Shown one piece after another: positions 20,371-34,125 of a stretch of DNA of 64,000 nucleotides. Every line of letters begins with the position of its first letter. The stretch's first letter is position 1. The notes below the pieces were generated by a model. It was not told the origin of the DNA, did not search any database, and worked only from the letters and a program-made list of their open reading frames with translations. Position numbers and translations under genes: made by a program. This stretch comes from Ryuthela nishihirai (taxonomy: Eukaryota; Arthropoda; Arachnida; Araneae; Heptathelidae). Location: contig JAWZYU010000001.1 in NCBI GenBank assembly GCA_038380435.1, positions 15,170,001 to 15,234,000 of the forward strand, in the 5' to 3' direction.

Positions 20371-22675
20371 TGTTACTATCACCGATTGTTTAAGGAAATT
20401 TGTGAAAATTTTATGGTGCAAAATTGAAATTCCTTTTTATGAAATGAATAAGTGGCAACTGCAAAGAAAATCAATTGACTACTCCTCAGATGATCGTAGG
20501 CCGAGAAAGGTAGAGATAGATCAGATTGTAACGAAAAGAAGATGTGAAAAACAATGCCTAAATGGGAAAAATGAGATGCCCAAAGGTTTACCCTGTTTGG
20601 GTAATGAGTAATGTAAACTGCTAGGAAGCAGAAATGAATAAATGTTACGCTGCGAAGAAAGGCGGAATTAATACAAAACGTTTATAATCGCATTCGAGAT
20701 GAACTTAGCAATGTATAAAGAGAAAAAATTCAGGCAATTTTCTTATGAAAAAGTCTTAAAATGTAGAACTTCTTTGATTAAGTTGTGGATCGCAAGAGAT
20801 GGAATATTGCATGCTAATCAATTGTATTCATATTGTATTCATAACTTACTTGTTGTCATTACCATAATACTAATTATCAAATCTGAAGTAAAACTATTAG
20901 TCTTGCTCATATATCATTTACAGAACCATATTATTTAGAGTCGATTTTGTTCCTCCATATATTCCACCTAATACGCCATCACCTATTGTAAAAATCACCT
21001 GTAGAATTTGATACTAACAAATGAAATGTCTTGCTTATTTCTAATTAATGAGTGGTTTCTTTTCTTTTGGGCAACTTGTATAAACGTTTCTAAAAAAAGA
21101 AATCGATTTTTCTACATAGATTTATATATTTACATTCAAAGCTGTACCGAAAATGACAGAACTTTCTCGTATTGACGTTCGGCGAGTACCAAATGGCTAA
21201 AACGTGTCGTTCGGCTAATTACCAGAAAGTTCAAAGTTCTGCCTTCGAGTTTAAACAACTGACTTTCGGCCGAATACCGGACAAGCTAGAAGTTTGATCT
21301 TCAAATTCGGACCATGTATATTTAGCCAAATAACAGATAGGCTGGCAGTTTGGCAATTGATATTAGACTTGAAACAGTTTAAAGTTTCGATCACTGATCT
21401 TCAGACAATTAGGTTGAACTTTAATCCACAGATAAATTGGAATAATGTAACGAATGAACTGTATTTCAGTGACCACCACTGTTAGAAAGGCATATGGTCA
21501 CAGAGCTCCATTTTCAATAACAAATTTGCATTTAAATGACAAGAAAAACATATATCTGTAACAAGTGTCTATTTTCAGATTAAAACAAATTGTTTATGAT
21601 AAACAGAAATTGTTAACAATATGAAGGATTCATTTCATATTTATGAAAATAAAGAGTATTCAATTCTGGTCATTTCGCGGTAAGGTTCATATTACTCTAA
21701 ACGCGTCGAAACCATTGCTCAGTTAAAAAAAGAAAAACTTTGATGTTCGGTGTCTTTTGGTGAAGAATATTATTTTAATTAGCAATGGCCTAATTTGCAG
21801 AATTATAATTTATTTAATGCATTTACGATGCAAATTGAAATACGAATTTGTGAGGACAAAATTTCGTATAAAAGATGAAATAAAATATTAAGAAATGAAT
21901 TACTTTAAAAAGAAATGAATTGTATACGAACTTTAAAGAATGCTAATGAAATGAAATTGACTCGTAGGATAGATACAATTTTATGCAAATCTTATCATTC
22001 CGAACTAGACATATTTTTTCTGAACTAAGCGGTAGCTGTATGGTAAGAACAAATCTATTTCCAATGCAGGGTTTTGCGAATAACAAGAAAATCGTTAATT
22101 CACAACTGTAAACATAGACGTAATGCTACTCTTTACAAAAATTTGCAATGTGATATAAGAAATCGTATCATGTAGGTACAGTTTCAAACCATGCCTGCAT
22201 GATAAGACTTGACGCGACGAACTTTCATTCCTTGTCTAAACCTCAACTTTTACAAATCCTACAATTTAGAGATAGGGCTCTATCACAAAACAACAATTCA
22301 ATAAGAAACAATATTTCTAGGCAGGTAATACTTTACTGTGTATTAAATTAGCACAGATTTATTTATCTTTCACTTGCTTTCAAAACAACATTGATAGCTG
22401 TTATTTTTATTATATATATTTATACACTTTATATGCAGTATATATATTCATGATATCTTCAGACTCTACACCCTAGCTCAACAGTTAAAACTGAACTTTC
22501 AAAATTTATCTCATCTTCTTGTTCCTCAATTGTCTCTCAAAGATTTATAATAATCTAAATTGTTCAAATCAGCCTGCTCACCAAGCACCTTTTAATTTTG
22601 AATTCAGCACCACAATCTTCCTACGGGAGAAGTTTTTTAATTTAATTATTACACAGCTTTGATGTAGCAATATTT
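20371..22675. other. AT-rich DNA; weak 'ttcggc' repeat near 21160-21330
   Basis: No gene is recognised. From about 21160 to 21330 variants of 'ttcggc.ga/aatacc' recur at irregular spacing and may be a decayed tandem repeat. The rest shows no structure I can support. Confidence 0.35.
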
Positions 22676-23930
22676 ATCATCATCATCATCAACCTTAAGC
22701 AGCCATGGGCTTCGGGTCCAACAAGACCATGCAGTTTAGTTCTCCAAGCACATCTGTCCTTAGCTACATCTGCTACATCTGGCTACTGCACACCAATTCT
22801 AACAAAGTCCTGTTTGACACTGTCTGTCCACCGCATTCTAGATCCCCCCCCCTCTTTCTAAGGACTTTAGGCACACTGTTCATAACCCTATTCACCAATT
22901 TATAATTATTCATACGGGCAACATGGCCAAAACAACGGAGTCACTCTCTGCACAACATGCTGCTTAAAAGGAGGTTGCAAACTCTTTTGCCTAACCTCAT
23001 CATTAGTTACAAAGTTGAATCACATAATACCCAAGATACTGCGTAAGCATCTGGAATCAAAAGCATCTAGTTTCCTATTATCTTGTTTACAAAGTATCCA
23101 AGTTTCACTGCCATAACTAACCCTAGAAAGAACCAAACTATTACACAGTCTAATTTTAGTCCTTAGGTGTATACACCTATTTCTCCACACTCTCCATAGA
23201 TTCTTAAAAGTCCCGGCAGCAATCCCTATTCGTTTGTTAATCTCATGCCGCACATCACCATTATCTGTTACATAGCTCCCAAGATAATTAAACTGTGACA
23301 CCTGCTCAAGACTGCAACCATTCAGATTAACTGAATCACAGCCTGCCTGACCAATTTTCATCAATTTAGTCTGTCTCTCTGTTTATAATCAAACCTACTC
23401 TACTACCAGTCTCATCAACTGCCCGAATGAAAGTCCCCACAGAAACAAGAGTTCAGCTGCCTGCGATGACCTCTGCTCAGGTTTATCCGCCAGCTGATAA
23501 AACATATCATATGAGTCTATTCACTTGGGGCTGTCAATCCACAAAGAAACAAAAAACACAGCGGAAGACTTTATCTCCATAGAAGCCCACAAGTGCAGCA
23601 TATTCAAGATCCATAAATCAATTCTTATTCCAGTCTGATCCAGTATATATGGTCAATACCAGGACCCTATGTAATGGCTACTCTTCAACAGGGTAGAAAA
23701 AAGAAAAGTAGCCATAAGTGTCTAGATCAGCAGGCCACACTAATCTGGCAGCCCACCGCTTCTGTTCGCGCCCACAAGAGAGTATCTCTTTTGAAAGGTA
23801 CTAACGGCCTGTACCATGAGATAGCTGGGTCGGGCATTAGGTGCTAGGCCTGGCCGGTTATATGCATCATCACAGGGGATTGGCGCATAGCTCTCCTTCC
23901 AGTGACTACCTAGCTACTATTTACAGATAT
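22676..23930 (-). mobile_element. RTE-like LINE copy 2, internally deleted
   Basis: On the minus strand a 5' leader (23930-23455), shared with 49740-49265, is joined near 23450 directly to the end of the RT. 'INGCSLEQVSQFNYLGSYVT'-like sequence and 'YGSETWILCKQDNRKLDAFD' fall in 23364-23020. A 3' part with a (TCA)n run at 22676-22690 follows, the complement of the (TGA)n tail. The endonuclease and RT catalytic core are absent. Here the VSQ codon that is a stop in copy 1 is intact. Confidence 0.8.
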
Positions 23931-24904
23931 ATAGATAGCAATATATCAGATTACAGATATACAAATAACAATGTACCATGAAACTACTCGCTCTGTGTAA
24001 TGGGGATTCCCTCATTTCACCGAATGAACCATCCTCCTTGTTTGAGGTTTGAAAATAATCAGAATGTTGAATTGGTCTAAAATGATGAACATACACTCGA
24101 GTCAATACATTTTGCTTCTGTTGCCTTTTTGTTTAAAGCAAACCGTTGGTTTTGCAGGAAAAAATGAATATTATGAATAATTTGCTTATTTTTCTCAAAC
24201 TAACAATGTCACTCTCTCTGTAGATGAAATAAATTCAAGTAGTAAAGATTCGGCTTGAATTCCAGTCATATATGGTGAAACTTAATAATTTAGCCCAACG
24301 CAAAATATGTATTCCTCCAAACTCGAAATCTACCTTCTGACAAATCGAACAGTTTGACTAGAGGTCGAACAGATGAAACATCGATATTTGGCTGAAAGTT
24401 CAGTACACCTTTAATATATAAATGTGCTTGTATATATATATATATATTTAAAGGGTGGTAAGGAAAGTCCATAACCAGAGGAAATATGAATTGTATCAAA
24501 GACAAAGATACAAATAATAATAATGATGAGTGCAAATAGAAAACAGGAGATGTCAGTAAGTCTGACACACATGCAATGCCCCTGATGGTGTATTTTAAAA
24601 GTTGCGAATACCAACTTGAAAACTGTGACAGATAACAACTAAACATTCAATAAAAAAGCCTTATTATTAATTATATTTAATGAGAAATAATGCTCATCAA
24701 ATCCAAACAGGATTTAAACATCTGAGAAACAACAGAAAGCTAAAAAATGTGTTTACTGAGATTATGAATGAAGTGGCAAATCCGTTCATCATAGACGACT
24801 CTCTATGATGGATGGAATTTGGACTTGAAGACTTAAACTCTGCGATATAAAGCTTTGAGATTATGCAAACTGCGTTTCCTCGAATGACATATAGTATATT
24901 AGCA
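23931..24904. other. AT-rich DNA, small (TA)n
   Basis: A short TA microsatellite lies near 24430-24447, and an imperfect direct repeat 'ttacagatata' near 23921 and 23951. I see no gene. Confidence 0.4.
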
Positions 24905-25330
24905 TCAATGACGTGACAAGCTCAAGTTGTTCGCCGTTCGAGGTATTGTGTGTTGTATTCTATGAGGATCTGGAGCAGCCCCACATGAAAACATTCAATG
25001 GTGTTAAGTCAAGCGACCTAAGTGTCCTCGAAATTATGCCATTTTCTCATCAATGTTATTCATTGTGTCGTAACTGCTGCCACTTGAAAAATCATGGCCC
25101 ATCATTGGCGAAGTATACGGATCTTAGGAATGGAACCATTCGTTCTGGTACATTGAACCCAAATATTGCAGAGACACGTTCTACTGACAGTTGTCTACAG
25201 TAGTTCTCAATATGGACAATTAATATCCCTCCATTTAGATGTTCCCGGTGAAGAGGACCTAACATCTCGATGTCTGAAATGCGTAAGCACACATTGGTCG
25301 ACCACTGCACCTGATGATGATGTTAGTTGT
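24905..25330 (-). pseudogene. Transposase remnant of the 'PPRSPDLTP' Tc1/mariner type
   Basis: The minus strand reads, with frameshifts, 'LGPLHREHLNGGILIVHIEN', then 'SAIFGFNVPERMVPFLRS', then 'SLDLTPLNVFMWGCSRSS'. The last resembles the 'PPRSPDLTPLDFFLWG' segment that holds the third acidic residue in a widespread arthropod transposase group. The order and spacing fit; the identity is too low for a firm family name. Confidence 0.5.
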
Positions 25331-25518
25331 CCTTGTATAGTGTCCACTGCTCAATAGTGTTATTAGATTTCGTTAATACACCACTATATATACATTTGGT
25401 TATTCCACTGTATTGGAGAAAGACTGATGGATCATCTTCCAACGTGTTCAGTAAAGAGTAACGCCAATTTTGTCATCGCGTGTACGGGCACTGCTGTTAA
25501 ACATAGCATTACAGATGG

Positions 25519-25662
25519 ATGGCGTTGTGGTACACGATGCTCAGAACTCTAAGAATGGCGTTGTGGTACACGATGCTCAGAACTCTAAGAATGGCTTTGT
25601 GGTACACGATGCTCAGAACTCTAAGAATGGCGTTGTGGTACACGATGCTCAGAACTCAAAGT
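25519..25662 (+). repeat. 36-bp minisatellite, 4 copies
   Basis: Four units of 36 bp start at 25519, 25555, 25591 and 25627 and differ at only a few positions (one g-to-t in unit 3, ct-to-ca in unit 4). Each encodes the same 12 residues (VVHDAQNSKNGV-like) in a 106-residue open frame at 25470-25790. With a period divisible by three, the open frame is an expected by-product. There are no variable spacers, so it is not a CRISPR. Confidence 0.9.
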
Positions 25663-26330
25663 ATACTATACAACAAGCACTTAGTATTTACAGCATGACT
25701 GACCTGTATGTAGCCGATTTGATGTTCATTCTTTTTCACGTAAACGTTACGTGTGATTTCGCGCAAATTTTTCACGTAAATTTAAACTGAGGTAAACCTT
25801 CTACGAATATGTTTCGCTTTGGTGCGGTAATTACAACTTCATTCTCTACATAAGATGCCCCTACAACACGATTCAGTATTTGAGTACACAAGTGTGATGT
25901 TATGTAGACATATTTAACAGTATTCGTCTAACCAATGTATTCAATGATTGGTGTCGTCCAATACTTTTAATGTACACGTAACTTATTTGACTTGCAAGAG
26001 ACAGAGAAAGCAAGAATGGCATATGCAAAAAATCAGCAGAATTTGAATCTTCACGTCATGAAAAATCGCAATTACTTCGTCCTTTGCTTTCAATATTTTT
26101 TCTTCCTGTTTTTGTTACGCTTGCAGTCATAAGTTTATGTCAGGGCTGGAAACTTTTTAAATGTGCTACCTTGGGAGCTGCAATCATATTTGACCTCCTG
26201 CCCACTCCCAGTTTCTTTGGTGTATCCCTTATTATTATTCCCTATAGCACTATGCATTCGCCAGATATTCCCCTGGTTATGAATTTACCTTACTGCTTTG
26301 CTGTATACATACGAGTGTATATTTTCAAAG
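25663..26330. other. No recognisable feature
   Basis: AT-rich, with no supported gene. A short open frame at 26084-26341 is hydrophobic but lacks any family signature. Confidence 0.35.
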
Positions 26331-26490
26331 TGATAAATTGATTCAATGCTTCTGCATTTGCCGTTCACGAGTAATTTTAAAATTGATAAATTGATTCAAT
26401 GCTTCTGCATTTGCCGTTCACGAGTAATTTTAAAATTGATAAATTGATTCAATGCTTCTGCATTTGCCGTTCACGAGTAATTTTAAAATT
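26331..26490 (+). repeat. 53-bp tandem repeat, 3 copies
   Basis: Units start at 26331, 26384 and 26437, each beginning tgataaattgattcaatgct. They are almost identical, which implies recent duplication. Confidence 0.9.
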
Positions 26491-28433
26491 GTTTATGAAT
26501 GTGTTATTTCATTTTTAATTTCTAAACCTTGAAAGACTTCTTGGTTTCAGAAAAATCTGAAGTTAATGTTTATATATCTTAGTGACTTGCTATATTATAT
26601 GCTGATGTCATTGGAATTATATATTGCTCAGACAGAATATGAAAATAGGAATTCTAATAAAATAACTATGGTCAGCGTAATGGAAGCGTTCGTAATTTCT
26701 CAGTACTAATTGGCGTAGATAAAGAGCGGCTACCTTTTTTAGTAGGAAAGCCACTTCCTCAACACAAAATAGGAAATCCTTTGCTTGGCTATTGAAAACG
26801 CGAACCCTGCCACTGTAAAAAAAAAATAACAACTTTGTAGCAACATGTATGATGATGTGACAAACAAATAAGCATGTAGTGTGTGAAAGACATGATAGTG
26901 ATTTTCTAGGAACAAAAACAAATGTCGTATAATGCATGGGGGATTATTATTGACTTTGCAACAATTCTTTCCTAGTTAAAACATTTTCCATGGATCATTC
27001 TTTCCAGTTATATAGAATAAAATTAGAAAGTAAAGATAAATTTAAAGCAATCACCTCGAATGTTGCTGAAATATAAAAAAAGCAAACCTCTTCGAAGGCG
27101 CAAATTTTGGTCGAATTAATAAAGATTGATACAAAATCATATGCGAGCAACTGCTTTAAAACAATATTCTTCCATTTTTACTCCTTTCAATATTTTAGAT
27201 GATGATGGAGTGTAAGGATTAATTTTCAGAAGAATAAGAAAGACGCATACAAAAATGTCTCTGTCTCCCAAGATACCTTGATATTTCTGCCTTAGATGAA
27301 AGTCCATTGTATATCCCCTTTCACATGTCGTCCTCATTGTCTTTCCCAAAGTGCTTAATGAATATTAAAAATAAAGAACAAATAATTTCCTGTGAATATA
27401 CTGCAGAATAACCCTAAAGTCGAGCTTCTATTTTATACTGATGTATTTAAAGAAGGTAGCCTCATTTAGTATATGGATGCGCTCAGGAACTTCGGGTAAA
27501 AATATTGGTATTTTGACATAGTTCCTTTGTTCGTGCAATATAATTATTTCTAAAAGAAGCAGCAAATATTGAAATGATAAACTACAATAAACTACTTTCA
27601 TATTGGAAGCTACTAATTCCTATACAAGTAACATAATAATGCAATATTTCTTATATATATTTTAAGGTTTTATAAGTCTACAAGTTTCAATTATATTGTG
27701 TTGCTTTTATAACATTAAACAGAAAACGTTAAGGAGAGGCAAATAACAATAGCTTTTCATTCCACAAATTGGAAATTAATTTCGGAACGAATCTGCAAAT
27801 TCTTATTCAAAATCAAAACATAACTTCAGAGATTCGACTTTCAAATAAGATCAGTTTCCATGGTCGTTAAAAATATTAAATACTTAAATCTTGTCATAAC
27901 TTTTGCATGAAGGTAATACATGTTTCTCTTTCTGCCTTACTTTGAAAGCAAGTTATGTTAAAAAGGAGAATACAATTCAGCAGAGAAATCAGAAAATAAC
28001 GGAACAGGAAAAATTGTTTTGTTTCTTTTTGTATTAGTTATCATTTCCATAATTTAAAGAAAATTACATGATACTGTTTGTGATTTTCATATGACTGTAC
28101 ACAGGACTTAAGTGCTGTGATTTGGGAGTATATAAAATATTGCTGTTTAAGGCTTTATGTATTTTTGTACGTTATCAGTGGAGGCAAAATATTATAAAAA
28201 TTATTCATATTTCACAAAACTTTCAAGAAATTATCATAGGCCTCTAAAAAAGTATAGAAAATGTTTAGTGCAGTGGAAACAAATTTTACTTTTTTTCCAG
28301 TTCTATTCTTTCACTTGCTATGCTCTCTTTATTTTTGTCCATATCCTGGCATATACTTAGTTATTATAATTTAGATACATCGTTCTGAACCAGTGTTGTA
28401 CAATATTTTAAAATAAACATTTATTGTCTTTTG
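26491..28433. other. AT-rich DNA without recognisable gene
   Basis: I see no transposon end, RNA gene or exon that I can support. Confidence 0.4.
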
Positions 28434-28636
28434 TTAAAAGGTATTTAACCACAATTTTGCCATTAAATATGCTGATGACAATGGGTACAGAAGAAAAGTT
28501 ATCTTGAATTGTGTGGGTTAGAGCCCACGACCTACTAATATCATCGTCGGATCCCACCCTGCTCAAGGCAATTTTTCCTATGTACCCATTGGCATTAGCA
28601 TACTTTACAGCGTAATATTGGTTAAATACCTTTTAA
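28434..28636. mobile_element. Fold-back MITE, ~100-bp arms
   Basis: A perfect 17-bp terminal inverted repeat, ttaaaaggtatttaacc (28434-28450; complement 28620-28636), is continued by a less perfect inverted match through 'caatgggtaca' (28480) / 'tgtacccattg' (28581) toward the centre. There is no ORF. Size and structure are those of a miniature inverted-repeat element; the family is unknown. Confidence 0.75.
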
Positions 28637-31600
28637 ATGTACAATTCTGTGAATTTAAAAGTGTCTATGACTTTTGTTTCTCTTAAAAAAGATATTTAAA
28701 AATACCGTTTCACATCAAAAGCTGACCTTAACAAAATATTTCATTCAAATCGCATTTCAACGTTCATTAATATGTACAGATATTTTTAGACTAATACTTC
28801 TATAAATTATAAACAATAGAAATAAAATTTCAAAATCTGTTTTCACAAATATAAACCTAAATGTGTTTGATCTATGAAACAATCGATTGATTAACAAGTG
28901 ACTGACAAATACAATCGCCTATATCTATGAAATTCATCGTTTCATCAACTCTCAACTTTTCCACTCACTTTAAGCCACTGATATGACTCGGTCTGTACAC
29001 AAATAAATAAAAAATCTGCTATTTATTTCTTGAAACAATTGCGATTATTAATTTTTCGTTTTTCTTTTGCCTTTTCAAAGAAAACATATTTCTTGCATTA
29101 ATAAAGACTTTGAAGAAAACAAGAAATAAGATATAGACGAATAATAAATATACAAATAACAAAACTGTTACTGAAACCTAAAAATTGTTATGAACCAGAA
29201 TTGAGAAATTGTAAAACACCAACAGGAAAGGTAATTCGTTTCTTCATAGATGTAAAAATATTTCGTATATGGTTTAATGTGGTCTACTTTAGGAACAGTT
29301 GAAGAAATATATTAATAGAAATCTGGAGTATTTGAATAGTATAAGTTTTTACAAAAATAAAAGATACTATATATATATAATACATGTTATATTATTTTTT
29401 CAAATTAGCCTACAAACTCTGATTTGACAGAGCATAATTTTATACGAGTTCTCGTTGTTTGCAGTCTTATTTGAAATATAGTATAGAAATGATTGCACAA
29501 ATAACAAATTAATTCCGTCAATTTCAAAACCAGAAAGGTGAAACTATGTCATCAGATATAATTTTGTTATACTTTAATAAATCTAATATCGTAATATTCC
29601 TGAATGGAAACGAAATTTGTATAAAGACAGGTGCATTTGTACCAGGCCTAAAATGTATTACTGTATATTTTAAGCTGTATAAAATACAATTTGAAGACCC
29701 TCACTAATATGATATTTTAACCGAAGTTTCATTCCAAGAGATCAGCTTGTAATCTTTGCTGTCTTCTCTCAGCATAATACTGTAGCACTAGAAGTAGAAT
29801 TCTATGTTGGAACTAATAAACGATAAGATTTTTATTTACAGAAAAGACAAATCTTGGTTTGCATATGTATAAGCCCTTGAATTCATATCATGTTCATGTT
29901 CAGCAGAAAACAGATGTTCAGCTATCGAAGCAATTTACAATTTCCATCTTCCATTGTTTTTTGAGAAGTCAAAGCAGTTTTTTTCACTAATACAGAATAT
30001 TCTGAATTCACATATCTTTGTTTAATGACTTACATATTCAGATATTTATCTTTTAAAGTGAATATCATTGTTCCCCTAACGCAAGTTATTCTAATTCATA
30101 TATTAATAAAAATATGCAATGACTTTATTTTATTATTACTCTACGTGATTTTAAATAATTGCTTTTGCATAAAATAAATATAGGTACAAGCTATGTGCGA
30201 AAAGTTTGTGGTTATGTTACGAATTTTCTGATGGCAAGAGAATGCAATTTTATTAAGTGAAAATAAGCGTTTGCACCTGATGAATTCGCGATCTGATATT
30301 ACTTTTTATCTCAGCTACTGGATTTGATCATTTAACATAAATATGCGCTGATCACACACATATATATATATACATCGGAGCTAATTTTAATATACGCTAA
30401 TCTTTGTACATTTTACAATGGTGACATGTCATGTATTCTTTAAGCAATTATTGAGTGTATTTATGTCTTTGATTATGAACGATAGCAATGTTATATGTTT
30501 AAAGTAATTATTTTAAACACTTATGCTAATAATAATTGTAGAAGCAAAGACAGAGAAATATTTAACATATTTCTTTATTTAAGGTTACAAGCGATATACT
30601 TCATTTTCTTCAAAATGATATCTTTAAACATTAACGCATTCAATTAACTTTCTTTTCATTATTTCAATACTGCTAATGAATTCTGTTTCTTAACGTAACA
30701 CAAGCTGTAAATTAGAGACATTAACACAATCTTTAATGGAATTATAAACTTGGATTTATTACTAACCAAAAATTCCACTCGTAAGACTGCAGAAATTGTA
30801 TTGAAATTTAGCAGTGTATTAATTTTTGCCATTAACTGCATGTTACTCTGTTTACAAATGAACAGCATCATCATTACCTTTAAACAACCATTACCTTTAA
30901 GGAATTTTTTAGACTGATAAAATAACACATTTCTTACATTTTGCTAGCTGCTGTCGTGAAATCCATTCCTTGATGAAGAAAAGTGTCGTGAAACGTAATT
31001 GTGGCGAAACGCTGCCTGAGTGCTATAAACAGATATGTGCCAAGGAAGAAAAAAATAAGTCATGTAGTGGATCCTGCATTCTTTTTTCAAGTGAAAGCCT
31101 TGTTCAGGGCGTTAATTTGTTTAAGCAGTGAGCTCCGCTAGATTTCATGGTTTATCAATTAAAGGTTTATTTTTATTTTATTTATAGGCAAAAAAATTAC
31201 TAATCTTTATATTCTTTATACTTTTTTCCGCTGTATTTGTGTTTACATTTTATGAATTGCAATTTTTTACCTCGGCTAACTAGGGTTGAGACTCGTACAA
31301 TATCTTCTAGAAACACATGCTACAATAATATTCTCTGCAAGGCGGATTTCACTCGAAGTTGCCAGAAATGTCTGAATCTGAATTGAATCTGAATTGAATG
31401 AACATATCTGAATCTATCAATTTTAAACTATTTTAATAAAACATTTTTTATAGTTGCACTTAGTAATATTTTATTTTTTATTCTATTTTGATATGACATT
31501 TGAGTGTGTGAGGATCTTTGTTGATAATTGGGATTCATGGCCGTAACAGAGCTTGGAGATATCTAGAATGAAACATTAATTAGAATGAACTAATGCGGAT

Positions 31601-31947
31601 GCTGTAAAAGTGAGCATATACCCACATATTGCTATTAAACAACATGAGCATATAACACACATATTAATATGAAGTGAGCTCGATGTATCGCTCATCTGAT
31701 TCTCGTCCCAAATGAATTATGAAGTTTGCAGTGACATTAGGAAATCTCAATAAACGCAAAATGTTGTAAACGAAGAAATGACATTTTCGTAAGAAATTAT
31801 TGGGATTTAAAAGGTACGATTTTTTTTGGATCTAAAGGGACGAAGAAATTGAAATTTTTCCGAAGGAACACGAAAACAGATGAATTTAAATTCTGTCACT
31901 AATTCGATATTTCTTACACAATGATTAATGTTGAGTATTGATTAGAC
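28637..31947. other. AT-rich DNA without recognisable gene
   Basis: There are only short simple repeats, including TA runs near 29366 and 30358 and an 'atctgaattga' repeat near 31370-31400. I see nothing else. Confidence 0.4.
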
Positions 31948-32020
31948 CAGTGGTTCCCATTTGGTAATTCGCAAACCCCTTGGAGTTGGCGCTAAAAATT
32001 CTGCAATGGCGCTTTAAGCA
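31948..32020. mobile_element. Possible hAT element end
   Basis: 'cagtggttcccatttgg' followed by 'cgcaaacccc' and 'tggcgct' resembles the left terminus of hAT elements. No opposite end or target duplication was found. Confidence 0.35.
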
Positions 32021-33885
32021 GTAAAGAATTGTCCAATTATGTTACAAATATATTTTTCCTCTGTGACAACAAGCATGTGCATGTTTGAAGCATTATAGGT
32101 TTGTTTCTGCAGCGATTCGAAACTATCACGGACTATCACAAACGTTCTGCAGTAACAAACCTTATATTGCCTCTCATTGCAGTATTAAGGTTGTTTTTCA
32201 ATTTTAACTTATCCTCAGCTTATGTTACTATTCTTCTATCTGGGGGATTTTCAAATGAACTGGTTGGCAACACTGGTCGTTCAGTAGAGTTTCTGTGTGA
32301 GTGTAGCCGGTGTGCCAATGGCAGAGGAGAAGAAAGTAATGTCTGAAGAGATTCTTTATTTACAAAGGTTAGCATTTAGTATTAGTTATTTTAGTATTAC
32401 CTATTTCATAATTTACAATTACAATTATATAATGAAAATTTTAATGGAGCTTTTTTTAGTCATTATTAAATTGGGCGGACAAAAAACGCGGAACAAAAAC
32501 CGCGGAACAAAAAACGCAGGGATCCACTGGAAGAGACTAACAGAGGTTGCAGCTCTTCAGGCGACTTTTGTACTCAGTAATGGCAGCAAAAAAAAGATAC
32601 GTTTCAGCGATACAGCGATAATCAAAAAAGTAAATATTAGGAACATAACAGAGAGAAGGAAATTGGATATGAAGCGGATTCCAAGAAGTCATTAACTATT
32701 CTTCTTCCAGTTCAGGAATGTATCAGAAAACAATTTTGCGTCTCGAAATATCAAAATGTACATGAAATAGCACAATGTAGGAGCAATAAATAACATTCTC
32801 ATTGATAAATACAGTGACTTTTGCTTATCACAGGGATCACGCTCCTGAAGATCGATGCGAACGACAAATCAGCGAGACTATATACTTGTGGGAAAATCAA
32901 AGGTTAAGTACACTTGGATAGAAACGCAAAATCTTCATGGAATTTTTAGCTGAAAAATGTTTCAATCAAACTGCAGAGAAATTCCCTGTAGTAAATATTT
33001 CCTCAACACTTCTTCTTCTGCTGCACCTATTTCAATAAGAACATTTAACCCTGTTAAAGTTCGTCATCAGAACGTGGTGCGCAGAAAATATTGCCGAATT
33101 GTTTCCCTGAATACAAATCGCGAAGCTCATTACTATTTGTTCTATGTGTGCAATAAAGCTATGTTGCACACATAGCACACCTTAAACGCACACGTTCATA
33201 TGAACCGCTAAACCTTGTTCACATGAACGTGTTGCAGCTTTGCTGTACACATGTACCCCTACCAAACCCACTCAATTATCCACCAATCCATCTGTGTGAG
33301 AACGTTTGTGCAATTTTTCATTCAGAGGGTTTTTTCACATATTCAAGCAATACAAGTATTTCATTTCGATACGGAAGTGACTCACTGCCAGCCTCCTGAT
33401 CAACCGAAAGGCAAATCGCGAAGTATAGAGATCATGTGCTACGATTGTCGAGGCATGCGTGAAAATCTTTTATGCGAACTTTAAAGTCAGTGATCGGCGA
33501 TGGCCTGCTTTATATTAAGGAAAAACGAAGGCGTTACTTCAGTTTGTAAATTCAGTATCGAAAGAGTGATTCAAATCTATAAATGTGTCAATTATTATGT
33601 GTAGAAAAGTTCATTTTTATACCAAGGTCACTAAAATAATCCTTTTTACAGCTTTAGCTATAGACTACGCAAAGAATGCGTACAGTGGTTTATCAGGGTC
33701 CAGTTAATTCCATCCTGTGCCAAATATCTCCTTACAATTTCTGATTACTATAAGTTATCCAACGTGTTAAAAATGTCATTTTCACCAGTAAATATCATCA
33801 ACATAATAAAATAGTTCATGAAGAATGGGTTTTATTTTACGAACTATGGGCAATGAATCAAAGGCTTTATAGAACAACAATAACT
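32021..33885. other. No recognisable gene
   Basis: The longest open frame, 32297-32695 (132 residues, with a hydrophobic stretch near residues 28-60), has no family motif. I do not call it. A 17-bp imperfect hairpin, cacacgttcatatgaac, lies near 33189-33238. Confidence 0.35.
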
Positions 33886-34125
33886 TATTACTTAAGAGCG
33901 GAACTTTTTTGTACACAGTGGGCTAAATAGCTAAGTCACAAGGACCTCAAGAGCTCACAGAATTTGTAGAAGGGAACCCACTGGACAGCTGTTTGGAGAC
34001 AAATGGAAGTTTTCCCTTCAATGACATCCAGTGTGTTCTTTAACGTGCACAGGATATGACTCTGCTGCACACGAGATCACGCTTAAACATCCGATCCCAA
34101 GGATGGCGACCTTTGCAAGCTCATT
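33886..34125 (-). mobile_element. SINE-A copy 4, degenerate
   Basis: This follows the SINE-A order in reverse: 'gagcggaacttttttg', 'gggctaaatagc', 'gttctttaacgtgcacagg', and 'atggcgacctttgcaagc'. Many substitutions make it older than the copies with clear target duplications. It is truncated before the tRNA head. Confidence 0.7.

Noticed and set aside
25519..25662. CRISPR-like repeats
   Set aside because: The units are contiguous with no unique spacers, and the genome is eukaryotic.
32297..32695. 132-residue possible gene
   Set aside because: No family motif, no plausible splice context, and AT-rich composition like its surroundings.
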